From the NCBI GenBank assembly GCA_039566865.1, contig CM076944.1, positions 9,074,501-9,138,500 of the forward strand: 64,000 nt of DNA. Direction: 5' to 3'. This document shows positions 1 to 10,113 of the stretch, piece after piece. The notes under the pieces are model-generated. The model had not been told where the DNA came from and did no database searches. It was given only the letters and a program-made list of their open reading frames with translations. Source of the DNA: Aurelia coerulea. Its lineage: Eukaryota > Cnidaria > Scyphozoa > Semaeostomeae > Ulmaridae. A program made the position numbers and the translations under genes. Within the stretch, counting starts at the first letter, position 1. Each line of letters begins with the position of its first letter.

Positions 1-32
1 CTTTTAACTATGTCGATTCCCTTTAAATGATG
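1..32. repeat. Right end of a TTAA-flanked short inverted-repeat element, cut by the window edge
   Basis: The first bases, through the CCCTTTAA motif, match the right end of the complete element at 46494-46671 almost base for base. Only the end of the copy is visible; the rest lies outside the window. Confidence 0.6.
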
Positions 33-138
33 ACGTTTAGTGAGCATAAGAAACAAAGCGATTGCAGCGGCGTGGCCAGGATGAATAAAGTGGGGGTATA
101 ACAATGAGGGGGCCTGGGGAAATTTTTGTGGCCACCCC

Positions 139-440
139 CTTTAATGTGGCTTAGAATTCATCTCCCATTATCATGCTTGCCTTCAGCGACAAGGAAGCCT
201 TGATCGTTTTGTAACAATTATCCTATGAATCAGAGCACGAGTAAATTTTTGAAGAATGACCCTTTACTTTGTCTTAGAATGCATCTCCCATTATCATGCC
301 CATGCTTGCCTTTAGCGACAAGGAAGCCTTTATCGTTTTGTGACGGTTATTGTGTGAATCAGAGCACGAGGAAAGTTTTGAAAAAAGATCCTTTACTTTG
401 GCTTAGAATGCGTCTCCCAATATCATACTTGCCAGTGCCA
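139..440. repeat. Degenerate tandem repeat, about 2.4 copies of a 123-129 bp unit
   Basis: The motif CTTAGAATNCATCTCCCA recurs with units starting at 139, 262 and 391. Each unit also contains GACAAGGAAGCCT and CAGAGCACGAG. The 94-codon open frame through it reads the repeat twice and is not supported as a gene. Confidence 0.7.
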
Positions 441-2100
441 AGATTTGAAATTTATCGGAAAATTCTTTCCCAACCTATACCCAGCTATTTTCTCTTCGGT
501 TTTAGATGAAATTTTTGAGAAGCACACATTGACTTTCATGGCACTTTCGAAAAGAGGGGCACTGTCGATGAAAATTAAGGAAGGCATAAGTAAATGCTAG
601 ATGCATCTGGGAGTGTAGAAATCGCGATGAAGTAGACCCGAAGTAAACAAGTGGCAGCATGTTGCCAAAGACGAAAAGTGTAAACACACATAGAAGTGCA
701 AGCGAAGCGAGCAGAAATTTCTGAGAAGCGCTTAATTTGATTTATATTTTTTCCCAAATAGATGCAATACACATACACAGTTAAAGGGGTGCCTAAGTCG
801 GGTTCATTGATTTTAAGAAAGCTGCAATGCCTGGACGTGATAACAAGCCAAACGGTAGTATGATGTTATACGAGACATACTATGATAGATGTTTGGAATT
901 GCGAGCGAAGCGAGCAAAAATTTTTACTATCCTTGTTGACTTAAACGATGCGAAGATGCCATTTATTAGTTAAAGGGATTGACTTCCTCGTCCCCGTTTG
1001 ACATTCACAAACAGCGCTGCGACAATTGTTGGCGGTAAATACAACTTACCCCCCCCCCTTAGTTTTTCAACGGATTTGGATGAATCACGAAAACCACCTT
1101 TGGCGATGATTGGGGGGGGGCGGCCGCCCCCCCCTTGCCCCCCTGGCTACGCTACTGCATTGGAGTGGATTGATGTTGTTGTTGTGAGGGCCTTCATGTC
1201 AGTGAAGTGAGGGCCTATTGCCAAACTCTTCCCAAAACGGCAAAAAATTTCCTGCTGGGAACAAATTTGTTCCCCGACCAATCAGGATGCAAGACTTGAA
1301 ATAACTTGATCGGACTTGCTGATTCTTCTTCAATTTAAACTTCCCGCCAAAGGCAGACAAAGACGCGTTAGATTGAACGGCTGTAACGATCAAAATCTCG
1401 AAGTAGCGAGCGAATTCATACGAGATATTTTGCGTCCATCACTTGTAAAGTAGGAGGTTTTTGCGTTGATAGCCCGAAGAAACATTCATCTGAGTATTAA
1501 TAGCTTGTTTTTTTGCAGGGTAGCACTTCAGGAAAACAAATTTTTGCGGCCTTTTAGGGCGGCGGTTTTGAGAAAAATAGCAGGTGGATTAGGCCATGTC
1601 CATTACTGGAAGCGTGTGGCTATATGAGTCGTAGTTACGGCGTCTACCATATCAGTCTGTCAATAGCAATAAATACGAACTTGTAATCAGTCTCACAAAT
1701 TCTTACGAACAAGAATACAATGAAAACAGTTGGAGAATGGAGATAGCTTCAAATTTGGTACATTGGTTGCCAAACATTCATACTGGTTTTGCAGTAAATT
1801 TCCAAATCGATACACAACTGTTTCTTGCTTAGGCCCTATAAAAAAAAGGCAGAAATAGTCACAAGGAACAAGGCAGTAAATAAGGCGTTCGTCGTTAGAG
1901 CGTTTCTCGGCAGCCTAGTGAAGCTTCAAACATTTTTTGTGAGTCGCATATATTTTTCGGTGTTTCTTTTTTACAAAATGAAAGAGTTACGTTGAAGATA
2001 ATTATTAGTAACTGAGTGGATTTTTGAAGGTTGCTCTTTCGTGGCTTGGGTGAAGCCATCGAAATACAAATGCAGACCTGAAGCTGCCTTTCCTAAAAAC
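441..2100. other. Unassigned repeat-rich DNA without a supported gene
   Basis: It holds the GCGAAGCGAGCAAAAATTT-type motif (about 697 and 902), G/C runs at 1050-1145, and at 1620-1740 a diverged copy of the repeat also seen at 41790-42240 (shared GAGTCGTAGTTA and CGAACTTGTAATCAGTCT motifs). No domain-bearing reading frame was recognised. Confidence 0.5.
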
Positions 2101-2101
2101 G

Positions 2102-2221
2102 TCCAGTGGTCAACGGTGCTTTGCTTATAGAGGAGCACGATTATGGAATAACCTTAACGCTGATGTCAAGACAGCGTTGACCTTAAATCGATTCAAAGCT
2201 GCATATAAAACCAGCCAGTAA
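2102..2221 (+). pseudogene. C-terminal fragment of a non-LTR retrotransposon reverse transcriptase
   Basis: A 39-codon frame ending in TAA reads SSGQRCFAYRGARLWNNL and continues to FKAAYKTSQ. The F-x-YRGA-x-LWN-x-L signature is the conserved extreme C-terminus of animal LINE-type polyproteins (compare 16195-16390). No upstream RT core is present, so this is a 5'-truncated copy. It is followed by an AT-rich 3' UTR and a short AAAATGAAATGAAA tail near 2375-2412, as expected of target-primed insertion. It no longer encodes a working enzyme. Confidence 0.7.
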
Positions 2222-2463
2222 TCTTTTCGGTTGAACTCCTTATTTACATACCAGTTTTATTTTCATCTTTATCGTTACTTGTAAATTTTGATTAGATATC
2301 TTTATTTTGTTATTATTTTACAGGGCAATTTGGAAATCAGTATTTAACTGTATATTTAACCCTGTTTAAAGAATTTAAAATGAAATGAAAAAAAATTTAA
2401 AATGAAATGAAATCAAACAATCTGCAGAAAAAAATTATGTGCCTGAAACAATGGTGTTTACAG

Positions 2464-2516
2464 CAACCTCGTCCCCAGGGCCTTTTGTATGACAAAAAGC
2501 CCTGGGGACCAGGTTG
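2464..2516. repeat. Short inverted repeat with 18-bp arms
   Basis: The arms CAACCTCGTCCCCAGGGC and GCCCTGGGGACCAGGTTG pair with one mismatch around a 17-base loop. The CTCGTCCCCAGGGC motif recurs at about 37860, so this is probably a small transposon remnant. Confidence 0.7.
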
Positions 2517-2635
2517 TGTTTACAGATTTGATTACAATGCAACATGGCGACGGAGTCCCTTTAAGGTGTAAATCCCCAAGCATAACCAGTATGTGGGTGT
2601 AACATCCAGCCAAGGTAACCATACGTCATACAAAG

Positions 2636-2637
<2 letters not shown>

Positions 2638-2722
<85 letters not shown>
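2638..2722. repeat. (GA)n microsatellite
   Basis: An uninterrupted GA dinucleotide run of about 85 bases. Confidence 0.97.
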
Positions 2723-2724
<2 letters not shown>

Positions 2725-3396
2725 TGTATAATGTATGCTATGTAAGTGAGATATAATCAAAAATCAAAATAGGTCATAAGACAAGCGAAATACGAGGCTG
2801 GTTGATTACAAAGTCCACTTTGTTTTGTAAAAACACAACGTAGCGAATGATTTGAGGTCGTTTAGGGAATCTGGTTCAAATTCGGTGCACCAGAGCAAAT
2901 TTGGAATTCACCTTTGTGCACATTTTCCAAGACAGTCCCAAAGATGATTGCTGATTCCCTGTTTGTGCTCATAACATTTGTTTTCAGGAAACTGTGTTTG
3001 ATCTAGCTGATGAAGTTTTTGTGGGTCATCCGGAAGGTAAAACTGTTTTTCTTGTCATGATTTTATGAACCCCCGAAAGTAAATTGGTATCTTCGTTTCC
3101 TAACACTGTTGTTGTGGATAGTTGCTTTCTTTGAGCAGAGTTTTCAACTCGCGTGAAAATGGACCAAACTAAGAATGAATCCGCAATGGCTGTCTTTCTT
3201 ATTGCAAGAAGTGTATGAGATCAAATTAAGAACAAAATAGCAGAATGCTTTGCAGTGGTACAGTTTATCTCCAAATGTAAAACAATCCAGCAACGATAAA
3301 GAGGCTTTTTTTAGAATAAGTTATGATAATTAGTCCACCATCTGAGGTAGAATTTTCTATTCTTAATTCCGGTGGATGGAAGATATCAACTTGGTA

Positions 3397-3402
3397 TTTA
3401 AT
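3397..3402 (-). promoter_or_regulatory. Possible poly(A) signal ATTAAA for gene 1
   Basis: ATTAAA on the minus strand lies about 270 bases after the gene 1 stop codon (3670-3672). No AATAAA is nearer. It is a weak single-motif call. Confidence 0.3.
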
Positions 3403-3669
3403 CTCGTCGGACGGATCTCACTATACCAGATTTCAGTTCTTTGCAAACACGAATTAGACTCAAATGCATGTAACCATAATGTAAGAAATATTGATATGTG
3501 TGGCATGGATAACTAATCAGCCATTTCTTAAAGAGCAACCCACCATATTGTCAACCAAAAAGGCACTACATCAGATAAAACATGTCTATTATGTCACTGC
3601 TAAAAGTTTTCAAGGTTCATAAAGCTAAAAAAAATAAGTATGGTGGATCGTTCAGAGATCTTTGTAGGC

Positions 3670-3941
3670 TCAACCTCTTCTTCTGAACGAAAATCTTCGT
3701 CTCAACGAACGTCTTCTGCTCCACCTTCTTCTGTATGAAAATCTTCGTCTCAACCAACGTCTTCTGCTCCATCTTCTTCTGAACGAAAGTCTGCGTCTGA
3801 ACGAACGTCTTCTGTAACATCTCCTGCGAGCAATGTATCTTCTGCGAGCAATGTATCTTCTGCGAGCATAGTAACATCTACGTCGAGTAGATCTCCGTCG
3901 CCAGAAAATAGGATCTGATGAGGCTTCGGTAGTGGCAGAAC
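3670..3941 (-). CDS. Gene 1 terminal coding exon: arginine-rich mature region
   Basis: The acceptor TTTCTACTATTCAG lies just before base 3941. The first two bases, GT, complete an AGT Ser codon with the A left by the previous exon. Then come SATTEASSDPIFW and the RRR array, closing with GGT TGA. The repeats are partly tandem at DNA level (AGAAGAAGATGGAGCAGAAG-like units), so the array probably grew by slippage or unequal crossing-over. The other two frames of this DNA are also open for long stretches and give misleading lysine/glutamine- or serine-rich readings. Confidence 0.8.
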
Positions 3942-6043
3942 CTGAATAGTAGAAACTTGCTGAATTAAAATATGTTGAAATGATAAATGTTATCTGAAAT
4001 TTTAAAAGTCTTTTGTTTCCCTTAAAAACTTTAAATTCTCGATAGCAGATTCGTTTCTCCCTAGAATCTATATAAAATTGAACTTTCCACTGTTAAAAAA
4101 ATTAATCTTACTTGCTGTTCGAAAGTACTGTACTAAAGGTCTCCAACTTTTTGTGGTTGTGGTAGATCTCAATATGTGACAAGAAGTTTGTACTGCAACA
4201 GGAACATGCCTAGATATAGTTTGGCTTTACTTTCTTAACAATACTGTGCTTAGACAATGAATTGGTTGTCCTTGCTTTTGTTAACAGTTTGTGCTTGAGT
4301 TCTAGACTGATGACATTCGTCTAAGTTTTGCTCCATTCAATTAAGTCATCGAGGCATGGTGCGAAAATAAAACAAGTCTGCCTGAGTTCTCACTGGACGA
4401 AGGAGAATGGTTGTAGTCATTGTTGCGAAGCAAAGCAAAGGGACTCTCTCGTAAGTTTAAACAACCCCCGCAGGTCTTTTTCTGCTGAGGTTAACCTTGA
4501 AGAAAAATGAAAATAACATACTTTCTTCATCTTGGTCATCGCTCGTTGATTCAGCTTCATTAGGCTCCTCTTCACTTTCATCTTGGTCCTGCTCAGGCTC
4601 ATCAGAATCACTCTCTACAGGCTCAATGGTGTCCCCGGCGGTCCTAATTGCATCTTTAGTTATCTTCTCCTCTGCGTCTTTTGTTGCAGCTGTGTTTGTG
4701 AAAAAAGAATAACTCAGAATTTAACAAAAGGCTTATAGTTTCTTGGATTCTCATATTGGAGTAGTTTCCATATGAAGTTATTGGAAGTGTCCTAGAATCA
4801 TCGTTCATTACATCTTGTCCCAGGGGGGGGGGGGTACTCCCATACTTGACCTGACGGGATGTGCCGCTCAACAGGGTGTCCTTTTGTGGTAAAAATTATG
4901 CGACAGGGTGTCCTTTTTTCTAACGAAAATCATGCGACAGGGTATTATAATTGGAAAACAATTATGCAACAGGGTATCACAAGCAAAAATTGCGTTCAAC
5001 ACTGTATTTGAGAGGCAAAATTTTTATGCGACAAGGTATACTTTTGCCTATTTTTTATGTGACAGGGTGCAGGGTGTGGAGAGGTTTTTCGCACACCCCC
5101 GTCACTTCCCTTGTCAAGTACAACCCCCCCCCGGGCATCTGGTCAGTGACCTACCCAGAACTTCGAAAGGGTGGAGCCGATGATTGTTCCCCCTCGGGAA
5201 ATTTAGGTGAGACTTGGTGTCTGGCGATGGAAAAATGATTCGTTTCAAAAATCTAAAGGGGGGAGACCGTGGCTTCCAGGGCTTATCCAAAGGTACACCC
5301 TTGCTTCTTTATAGGGGTGGAGCATGCACGCATAATTTTCAGCTCCAAAAACGTTTGTTTAATTGATGTGAGGGTTGTAAACATATTTGGCAACAGCAAA
5401 AGCATCTATTCAGAAGAAATGGGGAGAAGAGGGAGAAACTTTCAGAAGAATCATGCAAATTCTGATACAAGCATGAACATGGGTAATGATTGGAAGTTGA
5501 TAGACTGCAAAGACAGGATGTGCACAAAAGCTGACAATTGTTTCATTGTGCTATTTTTGGATTGGCGCAATAGACCTTTTAGCTAGCTATTCTACAAAAG
5601 AAGCTGGATCGAGCGTTATTTTTATACATTTTGATACGCGACGTTCGATCGAGTGACTTTAGAGCTTCTATCACTGTTGTACACATTCGAAAATTCTACA
5701 AAATGCAGCAAAATGTTGTTCGATTCTGATTATTTTCAGAATAGCTAAAAGGTCTATAGGCTAGAACGGGGAATTTTCAGCTTATGTCCACATCAAATCT
5801 TCAACGTATCAAATTTTCTACTTCCACAAATAGAAAATACAACGATAAAGACGGCAACTTCAAATATTTGTTTTATGTTTGCTAGAAAGCATGTTGGTAA
5901 AAAGCTCTATGATAGTCCCTAACATGAAAATGCAAGTATGAATTTCAACTGTATTGTGTCTCAGAATTTGTAAAATGATATTGGTACTTACCACATGAAA
6001 AGACTGATAACCCAATCAGAATCAGGATAGAAAGGACCTTCAT
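3670..6043 (-). CDS. Gene 1: secreted acidic/arginine-rich peptide precursor, antimicrobial-type layout (spliced)
   Basis: The CDS joins minus-strand exons 6043-5992, 4689-4522 and 3941-3670 (492 nt, 163 residues). Every junction has GT/AG ends and both coding introns are phase 1, so the frame is kept throughout. Residues 1-17 are a signal peptide (MKVLSILILIGLSVFSC). Residues 18-74 are anionic, with 24 Asp/Glu. Residues 88-163 hold 14 RRR clusters (42 Arg of 76) separated by aromatic and Ser/Leu/Ile residues, two Cys (96 and 115), and end RRRG-stop. A terminal Gly after a basic residue is a classic amidation donor. Signal peptide, acidic propiece and cationic tail is the known precursor layout of cnidarian antimicrobial peptides such as Hydra arminin, but I see no sequence homology I can name. 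Antimicrobial function is inference; a protamine-like or matrix role is the main alternative. The introns contain transposon insertions (4820-5136, 5571-5756). Confidence 0.8.
4522..4689 (-). CDS. Gene 1 middle exon: acidic propiece
   Basis: A 168-nt exon with a pyrimidine-rich acceptor (TTCTTTTTTCACAAACACAG) and a perfect GTATGT donor, phase 1 at both ends. It encodes ATKDAEEKITKDAIRT, then a run rich in Asp, Glu, Ser and Gln ending DDQDEE. Only this frame is open across the exon. A symmetric 1-1 exon can be gained or lost without changing frame. Confidence 0.82.
4820..5136. mobile_element. G-run/C-run-ended short transposon inside gene 1 intron
   Basis: It starts CCAGGGGGGG and ends CCCCCCCCGGGC, with inverted ends sharing GGTACT...ATACTTGAC and GTCAAGTAC. 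The interior holds degenerate units around ATGCGACAGGGTGTCC. The flanks ATCTTGTC (4812-4819) and ATCTGGTC (5137-5144) are an 8-bp duplication with one mismatch, suggesting a hAT-type origin. No transposase ORF is present. Confidence 0.7.
5571..5756. mobile_element. Short inverted-repeat element, TA-type, in gene 1 intron
   Basis: The ends TAGACCTTTTAGCTA and TAGCTAAAAGGTCTA are inverted repeats, and the internal arms also pair (ATCGAGCG / CGATCGAG). Related copies occur at about 40985-41164 and 42505-42645, so this is a dispersed family. Confidence 0.75.
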
Positions 6044-6063
6044 TGTCGCACCTTCCTGGACTG
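5992..6063 (-). CDS. Gene 1 exon 2: start codon and signal peptide
   Basis: The acceptor TTTCTCTGTTTTAG precedes base 6063. The ATG lies at 6043-6041 after a short 20-base UTR remnant. Seventeen codons follow, then one base, then the strong donor GTAAGT. The hydrophobic core LSILILIGLSVF is a typical secretory signal. Confidence 0.82.
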
Positions 6064-6377
6064 CTAAAACAGAGAAAGAAGATAAGCCAAAAAAGCCAAA
6101 GCAAGCTAAACGCATACCTCATGACCCAAGTTCATTAAAAGCTATAACTACTAGGTAAATAATTCAAATTTCTTCATTTTTTTCTGGTCAGTAACAAGGC
6201 CACGTCAGCTGTGTATGTGGTCCCAGAAAGTTGTGTCCCTTTTTAAGGCTCCTGTGGAAGAAGTGTAGAGTTTGTTTTGTTCTGTTTCTTACATGTTTAC
6301 GTAGGACAATCTTCAACTTGGAGTTTGATAACCTTGTTTGAATGTAGACTACCAATATTGCTGACTATGGCGTAGGA

Positions 6378-6656
6378 ATGGCAAAATAAATGGTTGCTTG
6401 CAAAACAGAACTTCATTTGCTCTTCGGCAATTTCAAATCAGGGTCATTTAAAGGATAGGGTTTTAGCGTTGAATTCCAAATGTCTTATCTTTGTGACAGC
6501 GTTAATAGTATTGTTCATATATTAGGCAACACTATCGTTACAAATTGAAACGATCTGAGTAAAACTAGAATCAATTCCTTTAAGACATCTAACTGTGGCA
6601 TTGCTGGACTAAAAGGGAAGAGCCTTTTTTCAAGCAACCATTCATTTTGCCTTTCC
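6378..6656. repeat. Inverted-repeat element in gene 1 intron 1
   Basis: AATGGTTGCTTG at about 6389 and its reverse complement CAAGCAACCATT at about 6634 sit in arms of roughly 24 bp that enclose about 280 bases. No TSD was identified. Confidence 0.5.
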
Positions 6657-7055
6657 AGTGTCATAAATCAGCAGATAATTGTCAAATCGATTCAAAAAGG
6701 TCACAACCTGAAAGTCAACGCCTATTCTATGCAGCTGTGTAAAGAGCGGGGCAATTGATGTTGCAAATCTTCCACAGTGGACACAGAAACGGAGCAAGAT
6801 TTTTTGGGATACCCTAATGAACTGCATTAGAAATTTTCGGAAGAATATTTATCTTAAAAAAAGCATTTTCGGCACTGTCACAAATTCTACACAAAGAAAA
6901 AGACGTGAAAAGTAAAGAACTATTTACTCAACGGAAGTTGCTCTTCTAGTAACCATACACATGGAACACACAAAACTAGTGTGCTGCCTAGTGAAAAATA
7001 GATGTGATGAGAGAAAGGAGCTAAAGGTGACAATATTCATAAAAGAAGGATTTAC

Positions 7056-7137
7056 CTTGCCTGTTTTCTCACTTGACACGTAACAAGATTACTTTGAGTT
7101 CCTTCTTCCCAGCTTCTCAAGCTCCGGCAGCTGAAGT
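7056..7137 (-). other. Gene 1 non-coding first exon (5' UTR)
   Basis: It ends in GGCAAG followed by the donor GTAAAT at 7055. The 5' boundary is inferred from the TATA box about 31 bases upstream. It contains no ATG and would splice to the exon starting at 6063. Confidence 0.55.
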
Positions 7138-7160
7138 AAAGTAAGACAAGTGTTCATTGA

Positions 7161-7168
7161 TTTTTATA
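7161..7168 (-). promoter_or_regulatory. TATA box of gene 1
   Basis: TATAAAAA on the minus strand, about 31 bases before a plausible initiation region near 7137 (TTTACTTCAG). Confidence 0.55.
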
Positions 7169-7662
7169 GGCGATTTTAGTTTCAAGATTAGCAATCTAAT
7201 AAAGAATGACCTAGAGAGATTACAAAGAATTTTGCTATTGCCAAAAGGGACAGGATTAACAGTACTGTCGTGTACTCAGTGCACGTTTACGTGAGGTATT
7301 GTCCATCAAAGCCACATCTATTCAAGCAAAAACTACTTGTGCAATTTTAAAGAACGTAACAAGACAGCGTGCAGTCTGTGAAGTTCGTGGACCTTCCAAA
7401 TCTGGTCTTGAACATATTGTCCTAAACTAGCATTTCGCCAGTGCGTGTCTAACGATTAATTTTTCGAATCCATATCTCGCCTCCTATCTCGATAGGACAT
7501 AAAGAACACTTTGTCCCTCATCCTGTCTGTGGCACTGTTCAAAGCAACACACGATCTTCTGTGGCATATTGTATCTGTAAAGGCTTACTCTGAACCCTTC
7601 TTGTGGTTAGAATGATTCGTTGTGCGATTGTTTGTTTTGATGTATGCTAAACTAAAGATCAC

Positions 7663-7672
7663 GGGAAAACCC
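7663..7672. promoter_or_regulatory. Possible Rel/Dorsal-type site upstream of gene 1
   Basis: GGGAAAACCC fits the Dorsal-style consensus GGGWWWWCCM about 525 bases upstream of the proposed start. One ten-base match can occur by chance. Confidence 0.25.
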
Positions 7673-7857
7673 TGCTGACTGTCTCGCAGCTGATACTTGG
7701 GTGCATGGGCTTGAATTTTTGAAGCAATTCAAGTGTAAAACGTTATTGCCTTGTTCTTTCGCGACAAGAAAAGTTTTTGCAGACTGGTCCTTCTATTCAT
7801 TGATTTTTCTATTCACGTTGAAATGAAGTTAGTTTATAGTCATGGCAACTTCTTGAC

Positions 7858-8590
7858 TTGAGGGGGGCTTTGGGGGGTACTAGAACCCGCAAACCCGGAC
7901 CAAAATTAGCAAAAACCCGAAAACCCGCAAGCAAAAAATTCGAAACCCGAAATTGCACTTCGGGACGCAAAATTTCAATTTTCGGTAATAATCTTCGACT
8001 ATTTCCTACATTTTCGTTTTCACTAACACTCTGTGCATCGTTTCAAGCATTCGGAAGCTGGTTTTTCGATCTCAAACTACAGGGACTGCATGACTTCGAA
8101 AACCCAAAAACATTGGAATTTTTTAAAGAAATCCCGAAACCTGAGCATAAAATTTGGCCAAACCCGCAACCCGTGGAGCAGCTCAAAACCCGAAAACCCG
8201 CACGATTTTTTTATTCAGCTGTGGTGAGTGCCCAGGAGCTATGTGGCCTTCGAAACGAGGAAATTCTGATTGAAACTGAATGGTTTGTTGATTCTTGGAT
8301 TGAGGAAGATTCATTTGGAAGTTTTGGATACTTGTGGCTTTTGTTAATTGCTAACGTCACTCAAAACTTGAATTTTGAGACGTTTCATTATCTGAGGATT
8401 GAGCCGACAAGTTAGGCCCATCCTCCATTGCCTGGAGCACTCGCCTTTTCGTACAGTGTTACTATCGGACATGACGTCAAAGGAAACAATTTCATCTCAA
8501 TTTTTAATGCGAAAGTCGTAGTTATAGCATCCATCAATCTATCAATAGCAATTACTACGAACTTGTAATCAGTCTAAATGAATGTTATAA
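7858..8590. repeat. Decayed transposon DNA related to the 34863/41277 repeat
   Basis: At 7880-8210 the motif AAACCCGAAAACCCGC recurs irregularly. From about 8240 to 8430 the sequence aligns to the 434-bp repeats at 34863 and 41277 (shared ATACTTGTGGCTTTTGTT and CTAACGTCACTCAAAAC). A 185-codon open frame across it has no recognisable domain and I do not call it a gene. Confidence 0.55.
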
Positions 8591-8918
8591 CTCCTTCGTT
8601 TCTACAGCAAACATTCTATTCAAGGCGAGTGACCTTACCACAAATAGCCACCATCAAAAAATGCGCCAAAAATCTTTAAACCACTAATTGAATTTGGAAT
8701 CAAGTGAATGCATCAATGTCACCCGTTAATTTGGGGCTTTCGCTTTGTTTATCGGAATAATTTTGATTTGTTGTAAACTTCTAAATTCATAAAAGGTACC
8801 TTCGATCAACATCTGGGGAAGTTAGTATTCGTAAATTTGATAACCGATACTCGTTATTAATGAGTAGTTATGTTCACTACTTTTAAAGCCTAATGTTCGC
8901 TAGCCTGATTAATTGAAT

Positions 8919-9230
8919 CCAATTTTTCCTTGCGGTAAACATAGCCCCAGGGGGGGGGGATACGTAGCATGTTCAAGGTATGGGTATGTGCTGCCCACAT
9001 GGGTGGGTTTTGGGCCCAAGATTCTATACAGAAGGGTCCTTTTTCGGTAATTTTTTTCATAAACATGGGCAGTTTCATAAAAATTTTCATTCACTGAAAT
9101 CAGCACAAATAGTAGATGGGCAGTTTTCTGCCAAAAGTTTTCATGAAAGTGGGCAGCAGCACATACCCATACCTTGAGCATGCTACGTATCCCCCCCCCT
9201 GGGGCTATGTTTACCGCAAGGAAAAATTGG
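8919..9230. mobile_element. Foldback G-run element with terminal inverted repeats of about 80 bp
   Basis: The left arm (CCAATTTTTCCTTGCGGTAA, then CCCCAGGGGGGGGGATACGT) is matched almost exactly by the reverse complement of the right arm, through CATACCCATACCTTGAGCAT. The loop holds ATGGGCAGTTT-type short repeats. It is a non-autonomous element. Confidence 0.8.
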
Positions 9231-10112
9231 TTGAATTGCTTGCTTGAACAAACATGCTTGAATTGTTAATTCTAAAAGCAGAAGACTTGTAAAACTACGA
9301 AAGAAAACTCTAAATTGGTAACACTGCCACAAAAGCCTCTGCAGAATATGGCAATAATTTCGTTAAATCCAGCCTTCATTGGAATATATTATAGCGCTGA
9401 GCTGGAGAGATACCACAGCTATGTTCCACCGTAGTGATTCGAATGTTCCACCATAGTGATTCCCTCGGTGTTTAGGAAAAGCTACTGCAAACTTGTTTGC
9501 AGCTACAATTGAACGTTACCTATTGGTGCCCACAAAGAAAGCTCAAAGGTTAATGCTCGCTGAATTCTTTTCATCCAGCTAACTATGAATTGGATTGCTA
9601 AAATTAGGAAAACGAAAAGAAGAATTGCTGGTCCAGAGGCAAAGCTCTTATCTAAAATTTAACTTCAAATTGATATTAGCAAATTCCTACGCTTTTGAGG
9701 GACTAAACCTCCCTGAAGTCACAATAATCCGTAAAGAATTCAAATTTCACTCATTATGCTCCTTCAAATGATACCAAGTTTGCAGTATTTATATCAAAAG
9801 AGTTCGAAGCCAAAAAATTAAAAGGCTGCAAAACTTTGGGAGTACGTTTGGCTCAAGTGTCAAACGCCAATGAAGTTTAACTTGAAGCTCCGTTTTTTAG
9901 GCCAAGCTCTGGGATCGCAGAAATAGGGAAGACCTTATCGAGTCCGCAACCCCTTGTCATGATGCTCAAGTGGTGGGGCTCTACCGGGTATCGAGTTCTG
10001 TCCACCTGACTATTCTGGCTGAAGATTCATTCAATATGCATGGCACCTGTTTCAGCTTATTTTTCAATAAACCATCACTCTCCCGTATGCCCTCTCCAGA
10101 CTTAAGACATGT
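9231..10112. other. Unassigned DNA
   Basis: No domain-bearing frame was seen. There is a small tandem duplication of ATGTTCCACCRTAGTGATTC at 9421-9465. The segment 10028-10113 is repeated at 12344-12437 on the far side of the nested elements. Confidence 0.5.
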
Positions 10113-10113
10113 T

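Noticed and set aside
3007..3030. Other CTGATGA occurrences (also 4305, 35250, 48052) as hammerheads
   Set aside because: None has a following stem and GAAA in the right order with a closing stem I.
3617..3877. An 86-codon Lys/Gln-rich minus frame and a Ser-rich plus frame
   Set aside because: Both overlap the Arg-rich exon in other frames. Splice phase selects the Arg frame, and the Ser-rich frame has an internal TGA.
7858..8415. A 185-codon plus frame
   Set aside because: Composed of ACCCGAAAACCCGC-type repeats and a decayed dispersed repeat; no domain.
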